Below are positions 1-8,484 of a DNA stretch of 64,000 bases, one piece after another. A program made the translations under genes and the position numbers. Source of the stretch: Sphingomonas sp. 8AM (GTDB lineage Bacteria > Pseudomonadota > Alphaproteobacteria > Sphingomonadales > Sphingomonadaceae); contig NZ_LR733844.1 in assembly GCF_902506455.1 (NCBI RefSeq), positions 722,415-786,414 of the forward strand, given 5' to 3'. Under the pieces are notes generated by a model. It made no database searches, had not been told where the DNA came from, and worked only from the letters and a program-made list of their open reading frames with translations. Positions within the stretch are counted from its first letter, which is position 1. The number at the start of each line of letters is the position of its first letter.

Positions 1-78
1 CACAAAACCAATCCTACGCCACCGCCAAGCATCGCTCGATTGCGCCCCCCGCCGCCCTGCCCCATGTGCGCTATCATC

Positions 79-867
79 ATGGCGACGCTTCTTGATCCCG
101 ACGCGCGCGGTCGCGTCATCCTCGTCGGTGCCGGCCCCGGCGATCCCGGCCTGCTCACGGTTCGTGCGGTGGAGGCGCTGCGCTGCGCCGACGTCGTCGT
201 CCACGACGGGCTGATCGACCCGCGCGTCCTCGATCTCGCCCCGCCCAATGCGCACCGCATCTCGGTCGCCAAGCGCCGCGCCCGCCACACGCTGCCGCAG
301 GAAGCGATCAACGCGCTGATCGTCGCGCATGTGAAGGCCGGTGACGTCGTCGTGCGGCTGAAGGGTGGCGACCCGTTCATCTTTGGACGTGGCGGCGAAG
401 AAGTCGAGGCGGTGCGCGCCGCCGGGCTGGCGGTCGAGGTGATCCCGGGCGTGTCGGCGGCGCTCGGCTGTGCGGCCGAGGCGATGTTGCCGCTCACGCA
501 CCGCGATCACAGCTCGGCGGTGACCTTCGTCGCGGGGCAGTGCAAGGGGCTGACCGATCAGGATTGGTCGGGGCTCGCCGGTCAGGGTCGCACCCTGGTG
601 ATCTATATGGGCGTCGCGACCGCCGAGGCGATCGCCGACAAATTGATGGCCGATGGCGTCGCCCCCGATATGGCCGTAGCGGTGCTGGAAAAAGGCACGC
701 TGCCCGGCCACCGTGCACTACGCACCCTGCTCGCCGATCTCGGCGCGATGGTGTCGCGCGAGCAGGTGGCGAGCCCGGCGATCATCGTCGTCGGCGAGGT
801 GGTGGAATTGTCCGACGCCGAGGACCGGCTGGCGGGCTATGCGAAGGTGGCGGAGACGATGGCATGA
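79..867 (+). CDS. cobA: Uroporphyrinogen-III C-methyltransferase (SUMT)
   Basis: This enzyme makes precorrin-2 from uroporphyrinogen III using two SAM-dependent methylations, the first step toward siroheme and cobalamin. The protein shows the tetrapyrrole methylase signature: VGAGPGDPGLLT near the N-terminus, the conserved VRLKGGDPFIFGRGGEE segment about residue 90, and PGVSAALGCAA near residue 130. It lacks the CysG N-terminal dehydrogenase domain, so it is the stand-alone SUMT form. I chose the ATG at 79 because the family begins a few residues before the VGAGPGDP motif; ATG 64 and TTG 40 are longer in-frame alternatives. It leads the sulfite reductase gene block, so siroheme supply for the sulfite reductase is its likely main job. 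Its stop overlaps the next start. Confidence 0.93.
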   Translation: MATLLDPDARGRVILVGAGPGDPGLLTVRAVEALRCADVVVHDGLIDPRVLDLAPPNAHRISVAKRRARHTLPQEAINALIVAHVKAGDVVVRLKGGDPFIFGRGGEEVEAVRAAGLAVEVIPGVSAALGCAAEAMLPLTHRDHSSAVTFVAGQCKGLTDQDWSGLAGQGRTLVIYMGVATAEAIADKLMADGVAPDMAVAVLEKGTLPGHRALRTLLADLGAMVSREQVASPAIIVVGEVVELSDAEDRLAGYAKVAETMA

Positions 868-1160
868 GGCTGGTGACCGGCAACGATCTGGCGAGCGGCG
901 ACGTCGTCTGGTGGACCGGCCGCGACTGGTCGCGCCACATCGCCGACGCCGGCGACGCCGGTGAGCGTGCCGAAGCGATCGCGCGCGAGGAAGAAGCCGC
1001 ACGCCGCGTCAACGTCCCCTATGTGATCGAGGCGAGCGAGACCCCGGATGGGCCACGCCCGGCGCATATCAAGGACCGTATTCGCGCGCTCGGCCCGACC
1101 GTCCGCCCCGACCTCACGCTCAAGCCCGCCGACGCCAACGCCGGCGACTGGGTGATCTGA
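864..1160 (+). CDS. DUF2849 family protein of the sulfite reductase operon
   Basis: This is a 98-residue protein of the DUF2849 type, a small family found next to sulfite reductase genes in alphaproteobacteria. Its exact function is not established. It begins with the family-typical MRLVTGNDLASGDVVWW stretch. Its ATG overlaps the upstream cobA stop in an ATGA arrangement, which signals translational coupling. A 40-base gap with a GC-rich hairpin separates it from cysI. An accessory role in sulfite reduction is inferred from position only. Confidence 0.8.
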   Translation: MRLVTGNDLASGDVVWWTGRDWSRHIADAGDAGERAEAIAREEEAARRVNVPYVIEASETPDGPRPAHIKDRIRALGPTVRPDLTLKPADANAGDWVI

Positions 1161-1165
1161 ACCCC

Positions 1166-1186
1166 TCCCCGCCACCTGCGCGGGGA
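1166..1186 (+). other. Short GC hairpin before the cysI ribosome binding site
   Basis: Seven-base perfect arms TCCCCGC and GCGGGGA surround the loop CACCTGC. The hairpin sits just upstream of the GAGGAAG ribosome binding site of cysI. A related sequence sharing CCTGCGCGGGG lies upstream of the FAD oxidoreductase start at 54671, so it may be a small dispersed repeat rather than a dedicated regulator. Confidence 0.4.
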
Positions 1187-1200
1187 TCGAGGAAGCAACG

Positions 1201-2832
1201 ATGTACAAGTACGACGAATATGATCAGTCGATCGTCGATGCGCGGGTCGAGGAGTTTCGCGACCAGTGCCAGCGACGGCTGTCGGGCGAGCTGAGCGAGG
1301 ACCAGTTCAAGCCGCTGCGGCTGATGAACGGGCTCTACCTTCAGCTGCACGCCTACATGCTGCGCGTCGCCGTGCCGTACGGCACGCTCAACGCGCGGCA
1401 GATGCGGATGCTGGCGCATGTCGCCCGCAAATACGACCGCGGCTATGGCCATTTCACCACCCGCCAGAACATCCAGTACAATTGGATCAAGCTGGAGGAC
1501 GCCGCCGACATCCTCGCCGAGCTGGCGACGGTCGAGATGCATGCGATCCAGACCAGCGGCAATTGCATCCGCAACATCAGCTCGGACCAGTTCGCGGGCG
1601 CTGCCGCCGACGAAGTGACCGATCCGCGCCCGTTTGCGGAGTTGCTGCGGCAGTGGAGCACCTTCCACCCCGAATTCACGTACCTGCCACGCAAGTTCAA
1701 GATCGCGGTGATCGCCGCCGAAGAGGATCGCGCGGCGATGCGGCTCCACGACATCGGGCTGCAATTGCTCGAGCGTGATGGCGTGCTCGGTGCCAAGGTG
1801 TTCGTCGGCGGCGGCATGGGCCGCACACCGATGATCGCGCCGGAGATCAGGGACTTCATCCCCGCCGACCAGCTGATGAGCTATCTGGAGGCGTGCCTGC
1901 GCGTCTACAATCGCTATGGCCGGCGCGACAATATCTACAAGGCGCGGATCAAGATCCTGATTCACGAACTCGGCGCGGACAAATATCGCGCCGAGGTGGA
2001 GGAGGAGTTCGCACAGGTCCGCCAGCTCGGCATCGATCCGCCCGCCGCCGAACTGGCGCGGATCAGCGCGATGTTCGCCGCGCCCGCCTTCGCCGCCGAT
2101 GACGGCGCGGTCGCGGATCGCAGCGATCCTGATTTCGCAGTCTGGCTCGACCAGAACGTCCGCGCGCACAAGCAGCCGGGCCATGCGATCGTCACCATCT
2201 CGCTCAAGCCGATCGGCGGCATCCCCGGCGACGCCTCCGCCGAGCAGATCGACGTGATGGCCGACCTCGCCGAGCGCTACAGCTTCGACGAACTGCGCGT
2301 CACCCATGCGCAGAACATCGTCCTGCCACACGTCCGCGTCGCCGATCTGAAGGCGGTGTGGGAGGCGCTCGCCGAGGCCGGACTGGCCGACGCGAACCTC
2401 GACCTGATCAGCGATATCATCGCGTGCCCCGGTCTCGATTATTGCTCACTGGCCAATGCGCGCTCGATCCCGCTGGCGCAGAAGATCGGCCGGCGCTTCG
2501 CCGACCTCGATCGCCAGCGTGACCTGGGCGAATTGAAGCTGAAGATCAGCGGCTGCATCAACGCCTGCGGCCACCATCACGCCGGGCACATCGGCATTCT
2601 GGGCGTCGACCGGAAGGGCACCGAAAACTACCAGCTCTCGCTGGGCGGTTCGGGCGCGGAGGATGTGTCGATCGGCAAGATCACCGGTCCGGGTTTCGAC
2701 GAGGACGGCGTGATCGACGCGATCGAGCGCGTCACCGATACCTATGTCCGCATCCGCGAGACCGGTGAGCGCTTCGTCGACACCTATCGCCGCGTGGGCA
2801 TGCAGCCGTTCAAGGAGGCGATCTATGGTTGA
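1201..2832 (+). CDS. cysI: Nitrite/sulfite reductase, siroheme [4Fe-4S] hemoprotein
   Basis: This 543-residue protein is the hemoprotein that reduces sulfite to sulfide in assimilatory sulfate reduction. The four cysteines that bind the coupled siroheme and [4Fe-4S] centre are present as Cys409-x5-Cys415 (CPGLDYC) and Cys452-x3-Cys456 (GCINACG). The N-terminal half carries the ferredoxin-like substrate region with the FTTRQNIQYNWI segment. A good GAGGAAG site precedes the ATG. It is followed by DUF934 and CysH, each overlapping by 8 bases, and preceded by the siroheme-forming enzyme. That context favours sulfite over nitrite as the physiological substrate. No CysJ flavoprotein lies beside it, so the electron donor is unknown from this window. 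Confidence 0.93.
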   Translation: MYKYDEYDQSIVDARVEEFRDQCQRRLSGELSEDQFKPLRLMNGLYLQLHAYMLRVAVPYGTLNARQMRMLAHVARKYDRGYGHFTTRQNIQYNWIKLEDAADILAELATVEMHAIQTSGNCIRNISSDQFAGAAADEVTDPRPFAELLRQWSTFHPEFTYLPRKFKIAVIAAEEDRAAMRLHDIGLQLLERDGVLGAKVFVGGGMGRTPMIAPEIRDFIPADQLMSYLEACLRVYNRYGRRDNIYKARIKILIHELGADKYRAEVEEEFAQVRQLGIDPPAAELARISAMFAAPAFAADDGAVADRSDPDFAVWLDQNVRAHKQPGHAIVTISLKPIGGIPGDASAEQIDVMADLAERYSFDELRVTHAQNIVLPHVRVADLKAVWEALAEAGLADANLDLISDIIACPGLDYCSLANARSIPLAQKIGRRFADLDRQRDLGELKLKISGCINACGHHHAGHIGILGVDRKGTENYQLSLGGSGAEDVSIGKITGPGFDEDGVIDAIERVTDTYVRIRETGERFVDTYRRVGMQPFKEAIYG

Positions 2833-3286
2833 TGCGTTCGAGGTCGACCTGATCGACGACCGCGCGCATTTGCGCTTCCGCGACAGCGCGGCGCATGAGG
2901 AGCCGGCGGTGACGCTCGACGCGTTCCTCGCCGGGCAATCGAATGCCACCGCGGTGCGGATCGAGCCCGGCGACGATGCCCGCGCGCTGATCCCGCATCT
3001 CGACCGGATCGCGCTGGTCGAGGTGTCGTTCCCGACGTTTCGCGACGGGCGCGGCTATTCGGTCGCGCGGATCCTGCGTGAAGCGGGTTATGCCGGCGAG
3101 CTGCGCGCCGAGGGCGACGTGCTGGTCGATCAGATCCCGCTGATGCGCCGCTGCGGCTTCGACGCGTTCGCCCCGCATGCGGCGGTCGACCCGGTCGTGC
3201 TCAAGCGCTCGCTGGAGCGCTACGATCACGTGTATCAAAAGGCCGCCGACGCGGCGGTTCCGGTCTGGAAATTGCGCCATGGGTGA
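2825..3286 (+). CDS. DUF934 family protein, putative sulfite reduction accessory
   Basis: This 153-residue protein matches the DUF934 family, which is annotated as an oxidoreductase probably involved in sulfite reduction and occurs next to cysI and cysH in proteobacteria. The recognisable conserved part is FPTFRDGRGYSVARILRE followed by GDVLVDQIPLMRRCGFDAF. The ATG at 2825 lies inside the last codons of cysI with an 8-base overlap, and its own end overlaps cysH by 8 bases. This tight packing implies translational coupling across the three genes. The biochemical role of the family is unproven. Confidence 0.87.
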   Translation: MVDAFEVDLIDDRAHLRFRDSAAHEEPAVTLDAFLAGQSNATAVRIEPGDDARALIPHLDRIALVEVSFPTFRDGRGYSVARILREAGYAGELRAEGDVLVDQIPLMRRCGFDAFAPHAAVDPVVLKRSLERYDHVYQKAADAAVPVWKLRHG

Positions 3287-4037
3287 GGCTGCTCACGATC
3301 TGGACGTCATCGACGTCCGCCCCGCCTTCACCGCCGCCGATGCCGCGGCGATGCAGGCGCGGTTCGAGGGCGTGTCCGCGCCCGACATGCTACGCGAGCT
3401 GCTGACCGGCGAACTGGCCGGTCGCATCGCGGCGGTGTCGTCGTTCGGTGCGGAATCCGCGGTGCTGCTGCACATGATCGCGGCGGTCGACCGCGACGTG
3501 CCGGTGATCTTCACCAACACGCAGAAAATGTTCGGCGAGACATTGGCGTATCGCGACGAACTATCCGAGCGGCTGGGGTTGACCGAGCTGCGCGTTTTCC
3601 GTCCCGACCCGCGGCTGCTGCGACTGAAAGACGAGAAGGGCCTGCGCTGGTCCTACGATCCCGACGGCTGCTGCGAGCTGCGCAAGGTTGAGCCGCTGCG
3701 CCGCGCATTGCTGCCGTTCCAGTCGTGGATTTCGGGGCGCAAGGGCTTCCAAGCGAAGACGCGGCTCGCGCTCCCCCGGTTCGAGGAGGATGAGGGCCGG
3801 CTGAAGATCAACCCGCTCGCCGACTGGTCGAAGGAAAAGCTCGACGGCTATTTCGCCGAGCACGACCTGCCACGCCACCCGCTGGAGGCGCAGGGCTATC
3901 TGTCGATCGGCTGCGCGCCGTGCACCTCGAAGGTGCGCCCCGGCGAAGACCCACGCGCCGGTCGCTGGCGCGGCTGGGACAAGGTGGAGTGCGGTATCCA
4001 TGTCGCCGAAAAGCCGGGCGAAGAACCCGCGTTCTGA
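3279..4037 (+). CDS. cysH: Phosphoadenylyl/adenylyl-sulfate reductase
   Basis: CysH reduces (phospho)adenylyl sulfate to sulfite with thioredoxin or glutaredoxin as donor. The protein has the PP-loop-like SFGAESAVLLHM segment near residue 47, the FTNTQKMFGETLAYRDEL region, and the catalytic cysteine in ECGIH (Cys238). It also has the two pairs Cys131-Cys132 (DGCC) and Cys212-Cys215 (GCAPC). These pairs mark the [4Fe-4S] type, which usually accepts APS. It is 252 residues, normal for the family. The start at 3279 gives an 8-base overlap with the upstream gene; longer in-frame readings enter DUF934. It is the last gene of the sulfur operon. Confidence 0.93.
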   Translation: MGEAAHDLDVIDVRPAFTAADAAAMQARFEGVSAPDMLRELLTGELAGRIAAVSSFGAESAVLLHMIAAVDRDVPVIFTNTQKMFGETLAYRDELSERLGLTELRVFRPDPRLLRLKDEKGLRWSYDPDGCCELRKVEPLRRALLPFQSWISGRKGFQAKTRLALPRFEEDEGRLKINPLADWSKEKLDGYFAEHDLPRHPLEAQGYLSIGCAPCTSKVRPGEDPRAGRWRGWDKVECGIHVAEKPGEEPAF

Positions 4038-4061
4038 CCTGCGCGGCGGGCCGTATGCCGA

Positions 4062-5129
4062 TCATCCCGGCTCATGGATCGGACAGCGGTTGACGCGCTG
4101 GCGATAATCGGCGGAGTGGGAATAGGTGTCGCGGCGCGCGCGGTTGATGTTGCCGAGTGGCTGGTGGGCGGCGAGGCCGGTCCAGACGCTGAATCGCAGC
4201 TGTTCGTTGACCTGTTCGACGCGCGTGTCGTCCCAGCTATCCTGCGCTTCTGTGCGGAGCGTGGCGACGCGGACGAACGGGGCTTCGGTTTCGTCCCATT
4301 CCACCGTCGCATCTTCGACCGGCTGGCGCGCCAAATCGCGGGCGAGCTGGACTTGGAACTCCCACTCACCTGCGATCGAGCTCAACTCGTCGCGAACGGT
4401 GTGCCGGATCGCGTCGCGATCGCCGGTCGTGTCTATGTTCGCGCCGGTGCGCTCCTTGAGACCCGGCGCGATCGGCGCGAGGCTGAACTTGGCGACATGC
4501 TCGCCGTAGCGAAACGGCGTGGCGCTGTAATAGGTCTCACCAACCGGATCGACGTTCGGCGCGCCGCCGAGCGTGTTGATCGTCGCGCTCTCGACTCCGA
4601 CCGCGCCCAGCGCGCTGCTGACCCCGCGCAGCACCGCGGAGAGCGCCTTCTTGGCGCCTTCCGCCTTGTCGGTGGTGCGCGCCAGCAGCTTGAGGCTGCC
4701 GAGGAACTTTTCGGCGGTCTTCGCCTGGAAGGCAGTGGCGTTGACCATGATGAAATCCTGCGCGCGCCCTTCCGCGCCGGGCAACCGCTCGCCGTCCACG
4801 TCGAAGACCTTGATCGCGAGGCCGCGCGGGAGTGAGATCGCGTCGTCGAGGATGTCGCCGGGGTTGGTCGAGAAGCGCATCAGTACCTTGTGCTCGCCCG
4901 GCATCGCGAACAGCCCTTGTGCCAGCTCGGCCGGAAGATCGGCGTCGATGGTCAGCGTGCCCTCGAGGATCGCGTGCGCCTTGGCATGGACCGCGCGGAC
5001 GGCATGGCCGTAGTCCTCGGCGGTGGTGTCGAGGACGATGTCGAACTGCTCATTGAGTTGGGCGATCGTTTGCGCCTCGTCAGGCTGCGGCTGCTCGATG
5101 TCGGGGGTGTAAAGGACGGGGGCGGGCAT
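4062..5129 (-). CDS. Catalase family protein (heme-dependent, catalase-like)
   Basis: This 355-residue protein belongs to the catalase-like superfamily, shorter than a typical monofunctional catalase (about 480 residues or more). Catalase-fold signs are the early RAVHAKAHAILEGTL segment with a candidate distal histidine, and MRFSTNPGDILDD, which resembles the RFST motif of catalases. The C-terminal RRDTYSHSADYR is where a proximal tyrosine would be expected. A clean AGGAGA site lies before ATG 5129; an upstream in-frame start is less likely. A candidate EcfG-type promoter lies at 5158-5182. It points toward the sulfur operon and ends 24 bases from cysH, convergently. A role in peroxide protection under general stress is inferred; some relatives handle lipid peroxides instead. 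Confidence 0.82.
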   Translation of the reverse strand: MPAPVLYTPDIEQPQPDEAQTIAQLNEQFDIVLDTTAEDYGHAVRAVHAKAHAILEGTLTIDADLPAELAQGLFAMPGEHKVLMRFSTNPGDILDDAISLPRGLAIKVFDVDGERLPGAEGRAQDFIMVNATAFQAKTAEKFLGSLKLLARTTDKAEGAKKALSAVLRGVSSALGAVGVESATINTLGGAPNVDPVGETYYSATPFRYGEHVAKFSLAPIAPGLKERTGANIDTTGDRDAIRHTVRDELSSIAGEWEFQVQLARDLARQPVEDATVEWDETEAPFVRVATLRTEAQDSWDDTRVEQVNEQLRFSVWTGLAAHQPLGNINRARRDTYSHSADYRQRVNRCPIHEPG

Positions 5130-5157
5130 CGGGCGACTCTCCTGTGGATGGAGGGTC

Positions 5158-5182
5158 AACACAGGTTAGCTGCGGGCGTTCC
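5158..5182 (-). promoter_or_regulatory. Candidate EcfG (general stress) promoter of the catalase-like gene
   Basis: On the minus strand, GGAAC (5182-5178) is followed after exactly 17 bases by GTT (5160-5158). This matches the alphaproteobacterial general-stress sigma consensus GGAAC-N16/17-cGTT, except that the C before GTT is replaced. The predicted start lies about 20 bases before the AGGAGA site and ATG 5129, which is a sensible leader. Peroxide-detoxifying enzymes are common members of this regulon. No transcription data are available here. Confidence 0.5.
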
Positions 5183-5216
5183 GCTACCTCGCGTCGAATG
5201 AAGTCCAGCCTTACCC

Positions 5217-5291
5217 GTCATTGCGAGCGGCGCGAAGCAATCCAGGGCGTGTTGGCCCGGCACTGGATGCTTGGCTCCGCTCGCAACGACG
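5217..5291. repeat. Palindromic intergenic repeat, family A, copy 1
   Basis: This is a 75-base imperfect palindrome beginning GTCATTGCGAGCGG and ending CGCTCGCAACGAC, with GAAGCAATCCAGGGCGT in the left arm and CTGGATGCTTGGCTC in the right. Close copies lie at 14395, 17786 and 52635. This copy is the most diverged of the four. It sits between the catalase-like gene and the SDR operon. Confidence 0.85.
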
Positions 5292-5300
5292 GGATGATCG

Positions 5301-6098
5301 TCACACCGCGGTCTTGCCGTAATCCTGCCGGGTCACCGGGTGACTCGACGACAGGCCGCCGTCCGCCGCGAGCGCCTGCCCGTTGACGTAGCTGGCGTCG
5401 TCGCTGGCGAGGAACAGCGCCGCGCGGGCCAGCTCCTCCGGCTGCGCGCCGCGGCGCAGCGGGTTGAGGCGGCCGAGGCGGTCCATCTTGCCGGCGTCCC
5501 GGGCGTAGTCGAAGGTCGGTTGGGTCATGCCGGTTTCGGTCAACCCCGGACAAAGCGCGTTCACGCGGACATCCGAGCCGGACAGTTGCTGCGCGGCGGT
5601 CGCCGCGAGGTTGATCACGCCGGCCTTGGACGCCGAATAGGCCGGTGAGCCCGCGCCCGAGCGCAGCCCCGCGACGCTGGCGGTCAGCACGATCGCGCCA
5701 CCGCCGCGTGCGGTGATCACCGGGGCAGCGTGCTTTACCGCCAGCCATGGGCCGATCAGATTGACGCGCAAGACCTCCGTGAACAACGCGACATCGGTGT
5801 CGAAGATGTTCGCCATCCCGCCGGAGATGCCGGCGTTGGCGAACATCACGTCAAGCCCGCCGAAGCGAGCGACCGCGAGCGCCACGGTGCGCGCGACATC
5901 GTCTTCGTCTCCAGCATCCATGCGGATCGCGGCCGCTACGCCACTGGCGGCGGTGATCGCCTGCGCCGTCTCCTCCGCCTGATCGGTGACGTCGGCGACG
6001 ACCACCTGCCCGCCCTCGGCCGCGAACAGCAACGCCGCCGCGCGACCGATTCCCGAGCCTGCGCCGGTGACGACGATCGACTTGCCCGCGAAGCGCAT
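5301..6098 (-). CDS. SDR family NAD(P)-dependent oxidoreductase
   Basis: This 265-residue protein is a classical short-chain dehydrogenase. It has the cofactor motif TGAGSGIG near residue 10, the ANAG motif around residue 85, a catalytic serine in [10 protein letters not shown] and the YSASKAG (YxxxK) pair. The C-terminal [12 protein letters not shown] is typical of the classical subfamily. The ATG at 6098 gives a TGATG junction with the upstream kinase gene, so it is the last gene of a three-gene operon with the APH-like kinase and the acyl-CoA dehydrogenase. A 3-hydroxyacyl-type or alcohol substrate would suit that context, but the substrate is not readable from sequence. Confidence 0.9.
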   Translation of the reverse strand: MRFAGKSIVVTGAGSGIGRAAALLFAAEGGQVVVADVTDQAEETAQAITAASGVAAAIRMDAGDEDDVARTVALAVARFGGLDVMFANAGISGGMANIFDTDVALFTEVLRVNLIGPWLAVKHAAPVITARGGGAIVLTASVAGLRSGAGSPAYSASKAGVINLAATAAQQLSGSDVRVNALCPGLTETGMTQPTFDYARDAGKMDRLGRLNPLRRGAQPEELARAALFLASDDASYVNGQALAADGGLSSSHPVTRQDYGKTAV

Positions 6099-7117
6099 CA
6101 CGCCCCCGCCCGCTGCGCGAAATGCCATGCGGCATCGACCAGCCCGCCCATTCGCGCCGCGGTTTCGTGCGCGCGCGGGTTGGCGGCGGTGCCGGTGACG
6201 ATCCGCTTCTTGATGCCCTGCACGATCCCGGCGAGGCGGAAGAGATTGAACGCGAAATACCAGTCGAGCGCGATCGGCGCGCTGCGCCCGGTACGCGCGC
6301 AGTAACGCTCCAGCATCTTGGCCATCTCCGGGATTCCGGTCGCTGCGCCGGTTCGGCCGAGCACGCCCGAGCGGCCCTCGGGCTCGGTCACCCAGCTCAT
6401 CAGGAAATAGGTGAGATCGGCAACCGGATCGCCGAGCGTCGACAATTCCCAGTCGAGCACCGCCCAGACGCGCGGCTCGGTGCCCGGCGCGAAGCGGAGA
6501 TTGTCGACACGGTAGTCGCCGTGGACGATGCTGGTGCGCTCCTGCGCCGGCACGGTGCGGGGCAGGAAGTCGATGAGCTTCTCCATTGCGGGCATAGGCT
6601 CGGTTTCAGCACCGCGATATTGCTTGGTCCAGCGCGCGACCTGCCGCTCGAAATAATTGCCGGGGCGGCCGTAATCATCGAGCCCGATCGCGACATGGTC
6701 GGTGTTGTGGAGATCGGCGAGCGTGTCGATCATCGCCTCGTAATGCGCGCGGCGCTGATCGAGGGTGAGATCGGGCATCGTACCGTCCCAGATCGTCCGC
6801 CCCTCGACCATCGCCATGACATAGAAGGCCGAGCCGATCACCGCATCGTCCATGCACAGCCCATACGGCCGCGGCACCGGGAAGCCGGTCGGATGCAGCG
6901 CGGCGATCACGCGATATTCGCGGTCGACCTGATGCGCGGACGGCAGCAGCGCGCCGACCGGCTTGCGGCGAAGTACATAGCTGCCGCTATCGGTGTCGAT
7001 GCGATAGGTCGGGTTGGATTGCCCACCCTCCAGCCGCTGTTCCCGGGTAATCGCGCCGGCACCGGGAACATGCACGGCCAGCCACTCGCCGAGCCGCGCG
7101 GTGTCGAGGTCGGTCAT
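6098..7117 (-). CDS. APH-like phosphotransferase family protein (ACAD10/11 kinase-type)
   Basis: This 339-residue protein has the aminoglycoside phosphotransferase fold. The catalytic loop reads [11 protein letters not shown] and the metal-binding segment reads [15 protein letters not shown]. The subgroup that sits next to acyl-CoA dehydrogenases resembles the kinase domain of human ACAD10/ACAD11, which acts on 4-hydroxyacyl-CoA rather than on drugs. The gene overlaps the acyl-CoA dehydrogenase in ATGA form and the SDR in TGATG form. I therefore infer a role in hydroxy-fatty-acid or related acyl-CoA catabolism and not antibiotic resistance. Confidence 0.88.
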   Translation of the reverse strand: MTDLDTARLGEWLAVHVPGAGAITREQRLEGGQSNPTYRIDTDSGSYVLRRKPVGALLPSAHQVDREYRVIAALHPTGFPVPRPYGLCMDDAVIGSAFYVMAMVEGRTIWDGTMPDLTLDQRRAHYEAMIDTLADLHNTDHVAIGLDDYGRPGNYFERQVARWTKQYRGAETEPMPAMEKLIDFLPRTVPAQERTSIVHGDYRVDNLRFAPGTEPRVWAVLDWELSTLGDPVADLTYFLMSWVTEPEGRSGVLGRTGAATGIPEMAKMLERYCARTGRSAPIALDWYFAFNLFRLAGIVQGIKKRIVTGTAANPRAHETAARMGGLVDAAWHFAQRAGA

Positions 7118-8349
7118 GCGTATTTGCCGAACTCATGCCGCGCGATCGCGCGCGCATGGACCTCGTCGGGACCGTCGGCGAAGCGCAACGTCCGCATCGA
7201 CGCCCAGGCGTGCGCGAGGTCGAAGTCGCCCGATACGCCCGCGCCGCCATGCGCCTGCACCGCATCGTCGAGGATGCGCAGCGCCATGTTCGGCGCCTGC
7301 ACCTTGATCATCGCGATTTCCTGTTGCGCGGCCTTGTTGCCGGCCTTGTCCATCATGTCGGCGGCCTTGAGGCACAACAATCGCGTCATCTCGATATCGA
7401 TCCGTGCGCGAGCGATCCGCTCCTCCCAAACGCTGTGGTCGGCGATGCGCTTGCCGAACGCGGTGCGGGTGACGAGCCGCCGCGCCATCGCCTCGATCGC
7501 GCCCTCCGCGACGCCGATCGTACGCATGCAGTGGTGAATGCGCCCCGGCCCCAGCCGGCCCTGCGCAATCTCGAATCCCCTGCCCTCACCCAGCAGCATG
7601 TTGTCGACCGGCACGCGCACGTCGGTGAAGCTGACCTCGCCGTGGCCGTGCGGGGCGTGGTCATAGCCATAGACCGACAGCATCCGTTCGATCCGTACAC
7701 CGGGCGTGTCGAGCGGCACCAGCACCATGCTCTGCTGCTGGTGCCGCGCCGCGCCGGTGTCGGTCTTCCCCATCAGGATGCCGATCCGGCAGCGCGGGTC
7801 GCCGATCCCCGAGGACCACCATTTGCGACCGTTGATGACATAATGATCGCCGTCGCGGTCGATGCGCGTCTCGATATTGGTCGCGTCGGATGAGGCGATC
7901 GCGGGCTCGGTCATCAGAAAGACCGAGCGAATCTCGCCGTTCATCAACGGACGCAGCCACGCTTCCTTTTGCGCCAGCGTGCCGTAGCGGTGCAGCACTT
8001 CCATGTTGCCGGTGTCGGGCGCCGAGCAGTTGAAGCATTCGCTCGCCCAGTCGATGCGCCCCATTTCCTCGGCACACAATGCGTATTCGAGGTTCGAGAG
8101 CTGCGTACCCTCGAACACGAACGTATCGTCGACATGGGTCTGTCCGGAGTGGGGCGGCATGAAGAAATTCCACAGCCCGGCAGCCTTCGCCCGCGCCTTC
8201 ACGTCCTCGATAACCGGCAACACCTTCCACCGATCGCCGTCATGATGCTGGTGGTCATGCTCGGCACGGCGCGGCGCGATCTCGCGGGCGATGAAATCGC
8301 GTACCCGATCGCGGAAATGCGTCTCGCGCTCGCTCAGGGTGAAATCCAC
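7114..8349 (-). CDS. Acyl-CoA dehydrogenase family protein
   Basis: This 411-residue FAD flavoprotein introduces a double bond in an acyl-CoA. Family landmarks are [21 protein letters not shown] (flavin-binding loop), [12 protein letters not shown], the mid-domain [25 protein letters not shown], and the C-terminal [15 protein letters not shown] plus [15 protein letters not shown]. The pattern is closest to the ACAD10/11-like group. I chose GTG 8349 because it is preceded by GAGAGGAAG and begins VDFTLSERE, the usual family opening; the longer reading up to 8430 has no conserved residues. It is first in an operon with an APH-like kinase and an SDR, and faces a tandem TetR regulator across a palindrome. 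Confidence 0.92.
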   Translation of the reverse strand: MDFTLSERETHFRDRVRDFIAREIAPRRAEHDHQHHDGDRWKVLPVIEDVKARAKAAGLWNFFMPPHSGQTHVDDTFVFEGTQLSNLEYALCAEEMGRIDWASECFNCSAPDTGNMEVLHRYGTLAQKEAWLRPLMNGEIRSVFLMTEPAIASSDATNIETRIDRDGDHYVINGRKWWSSGIGDPRCRIGILMGKTDTGAARHQQQSMVLVPLDTPGVRIERMLSVYGYDHAPHGHGEVSFTDVRVPVDNMLLGEGRGFEIAQGRLGPGRIHHCMRTIGVAEGAIEAMARRLVTRTAFGKRIADHSVWEERIARARIDIEMTRLLCLKAADMMDKAGNKAAQQEIAMIKVQAPNMALRILDDAVQAHGGAGVSGDFDLAHAWASMRTLRFADGPDEVHARAIARHEFGKYA

Positions 8350-8418
8350 CGCGCTTCCTCTCCATGACTGTCGGCGATGGGGTGTAGGCCATACCCGATG
8401 TTCGGTAAAGTCGCCGAT

Positions 8419-8440
8419 CGTGTGGACCACGCTCTACACG
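8419..8440. promoter_or_regulatory. Candidate TetR operator between acyl-CoA dehydrogenase and tandem TetR genes
   Basis: A 22-base imperfect inverted repeat reads CGTGTGGACCA then CGCTCTACACG, with 8 of 11 positions matching between the arms. It lies in the 135-base divergent gap, 45 bases before the TetR start and 70 before the dehydrogenase start. Placement and shape suit a shared operator, but binding is an inference. Confidence 0.45.
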
Positions 8441-8484
8441 AAAAAGGACTGCATCTTCGAAACGGACCATGCTAACGCTACGTC

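Noticed and set aside
1166..1186. Riboswitch or attenuator for cysI
   Set aside because: A single small hairpin of a type seen elsewhere in the window does not support a riboswitch; kept only as a hairpin.
6098..7117. Aminoglycoside resistance gene
   Set aside because: The APH fold is shared, but operon context with an acyl-CoA dehydrogenase points to acyl-CoA metabolism.
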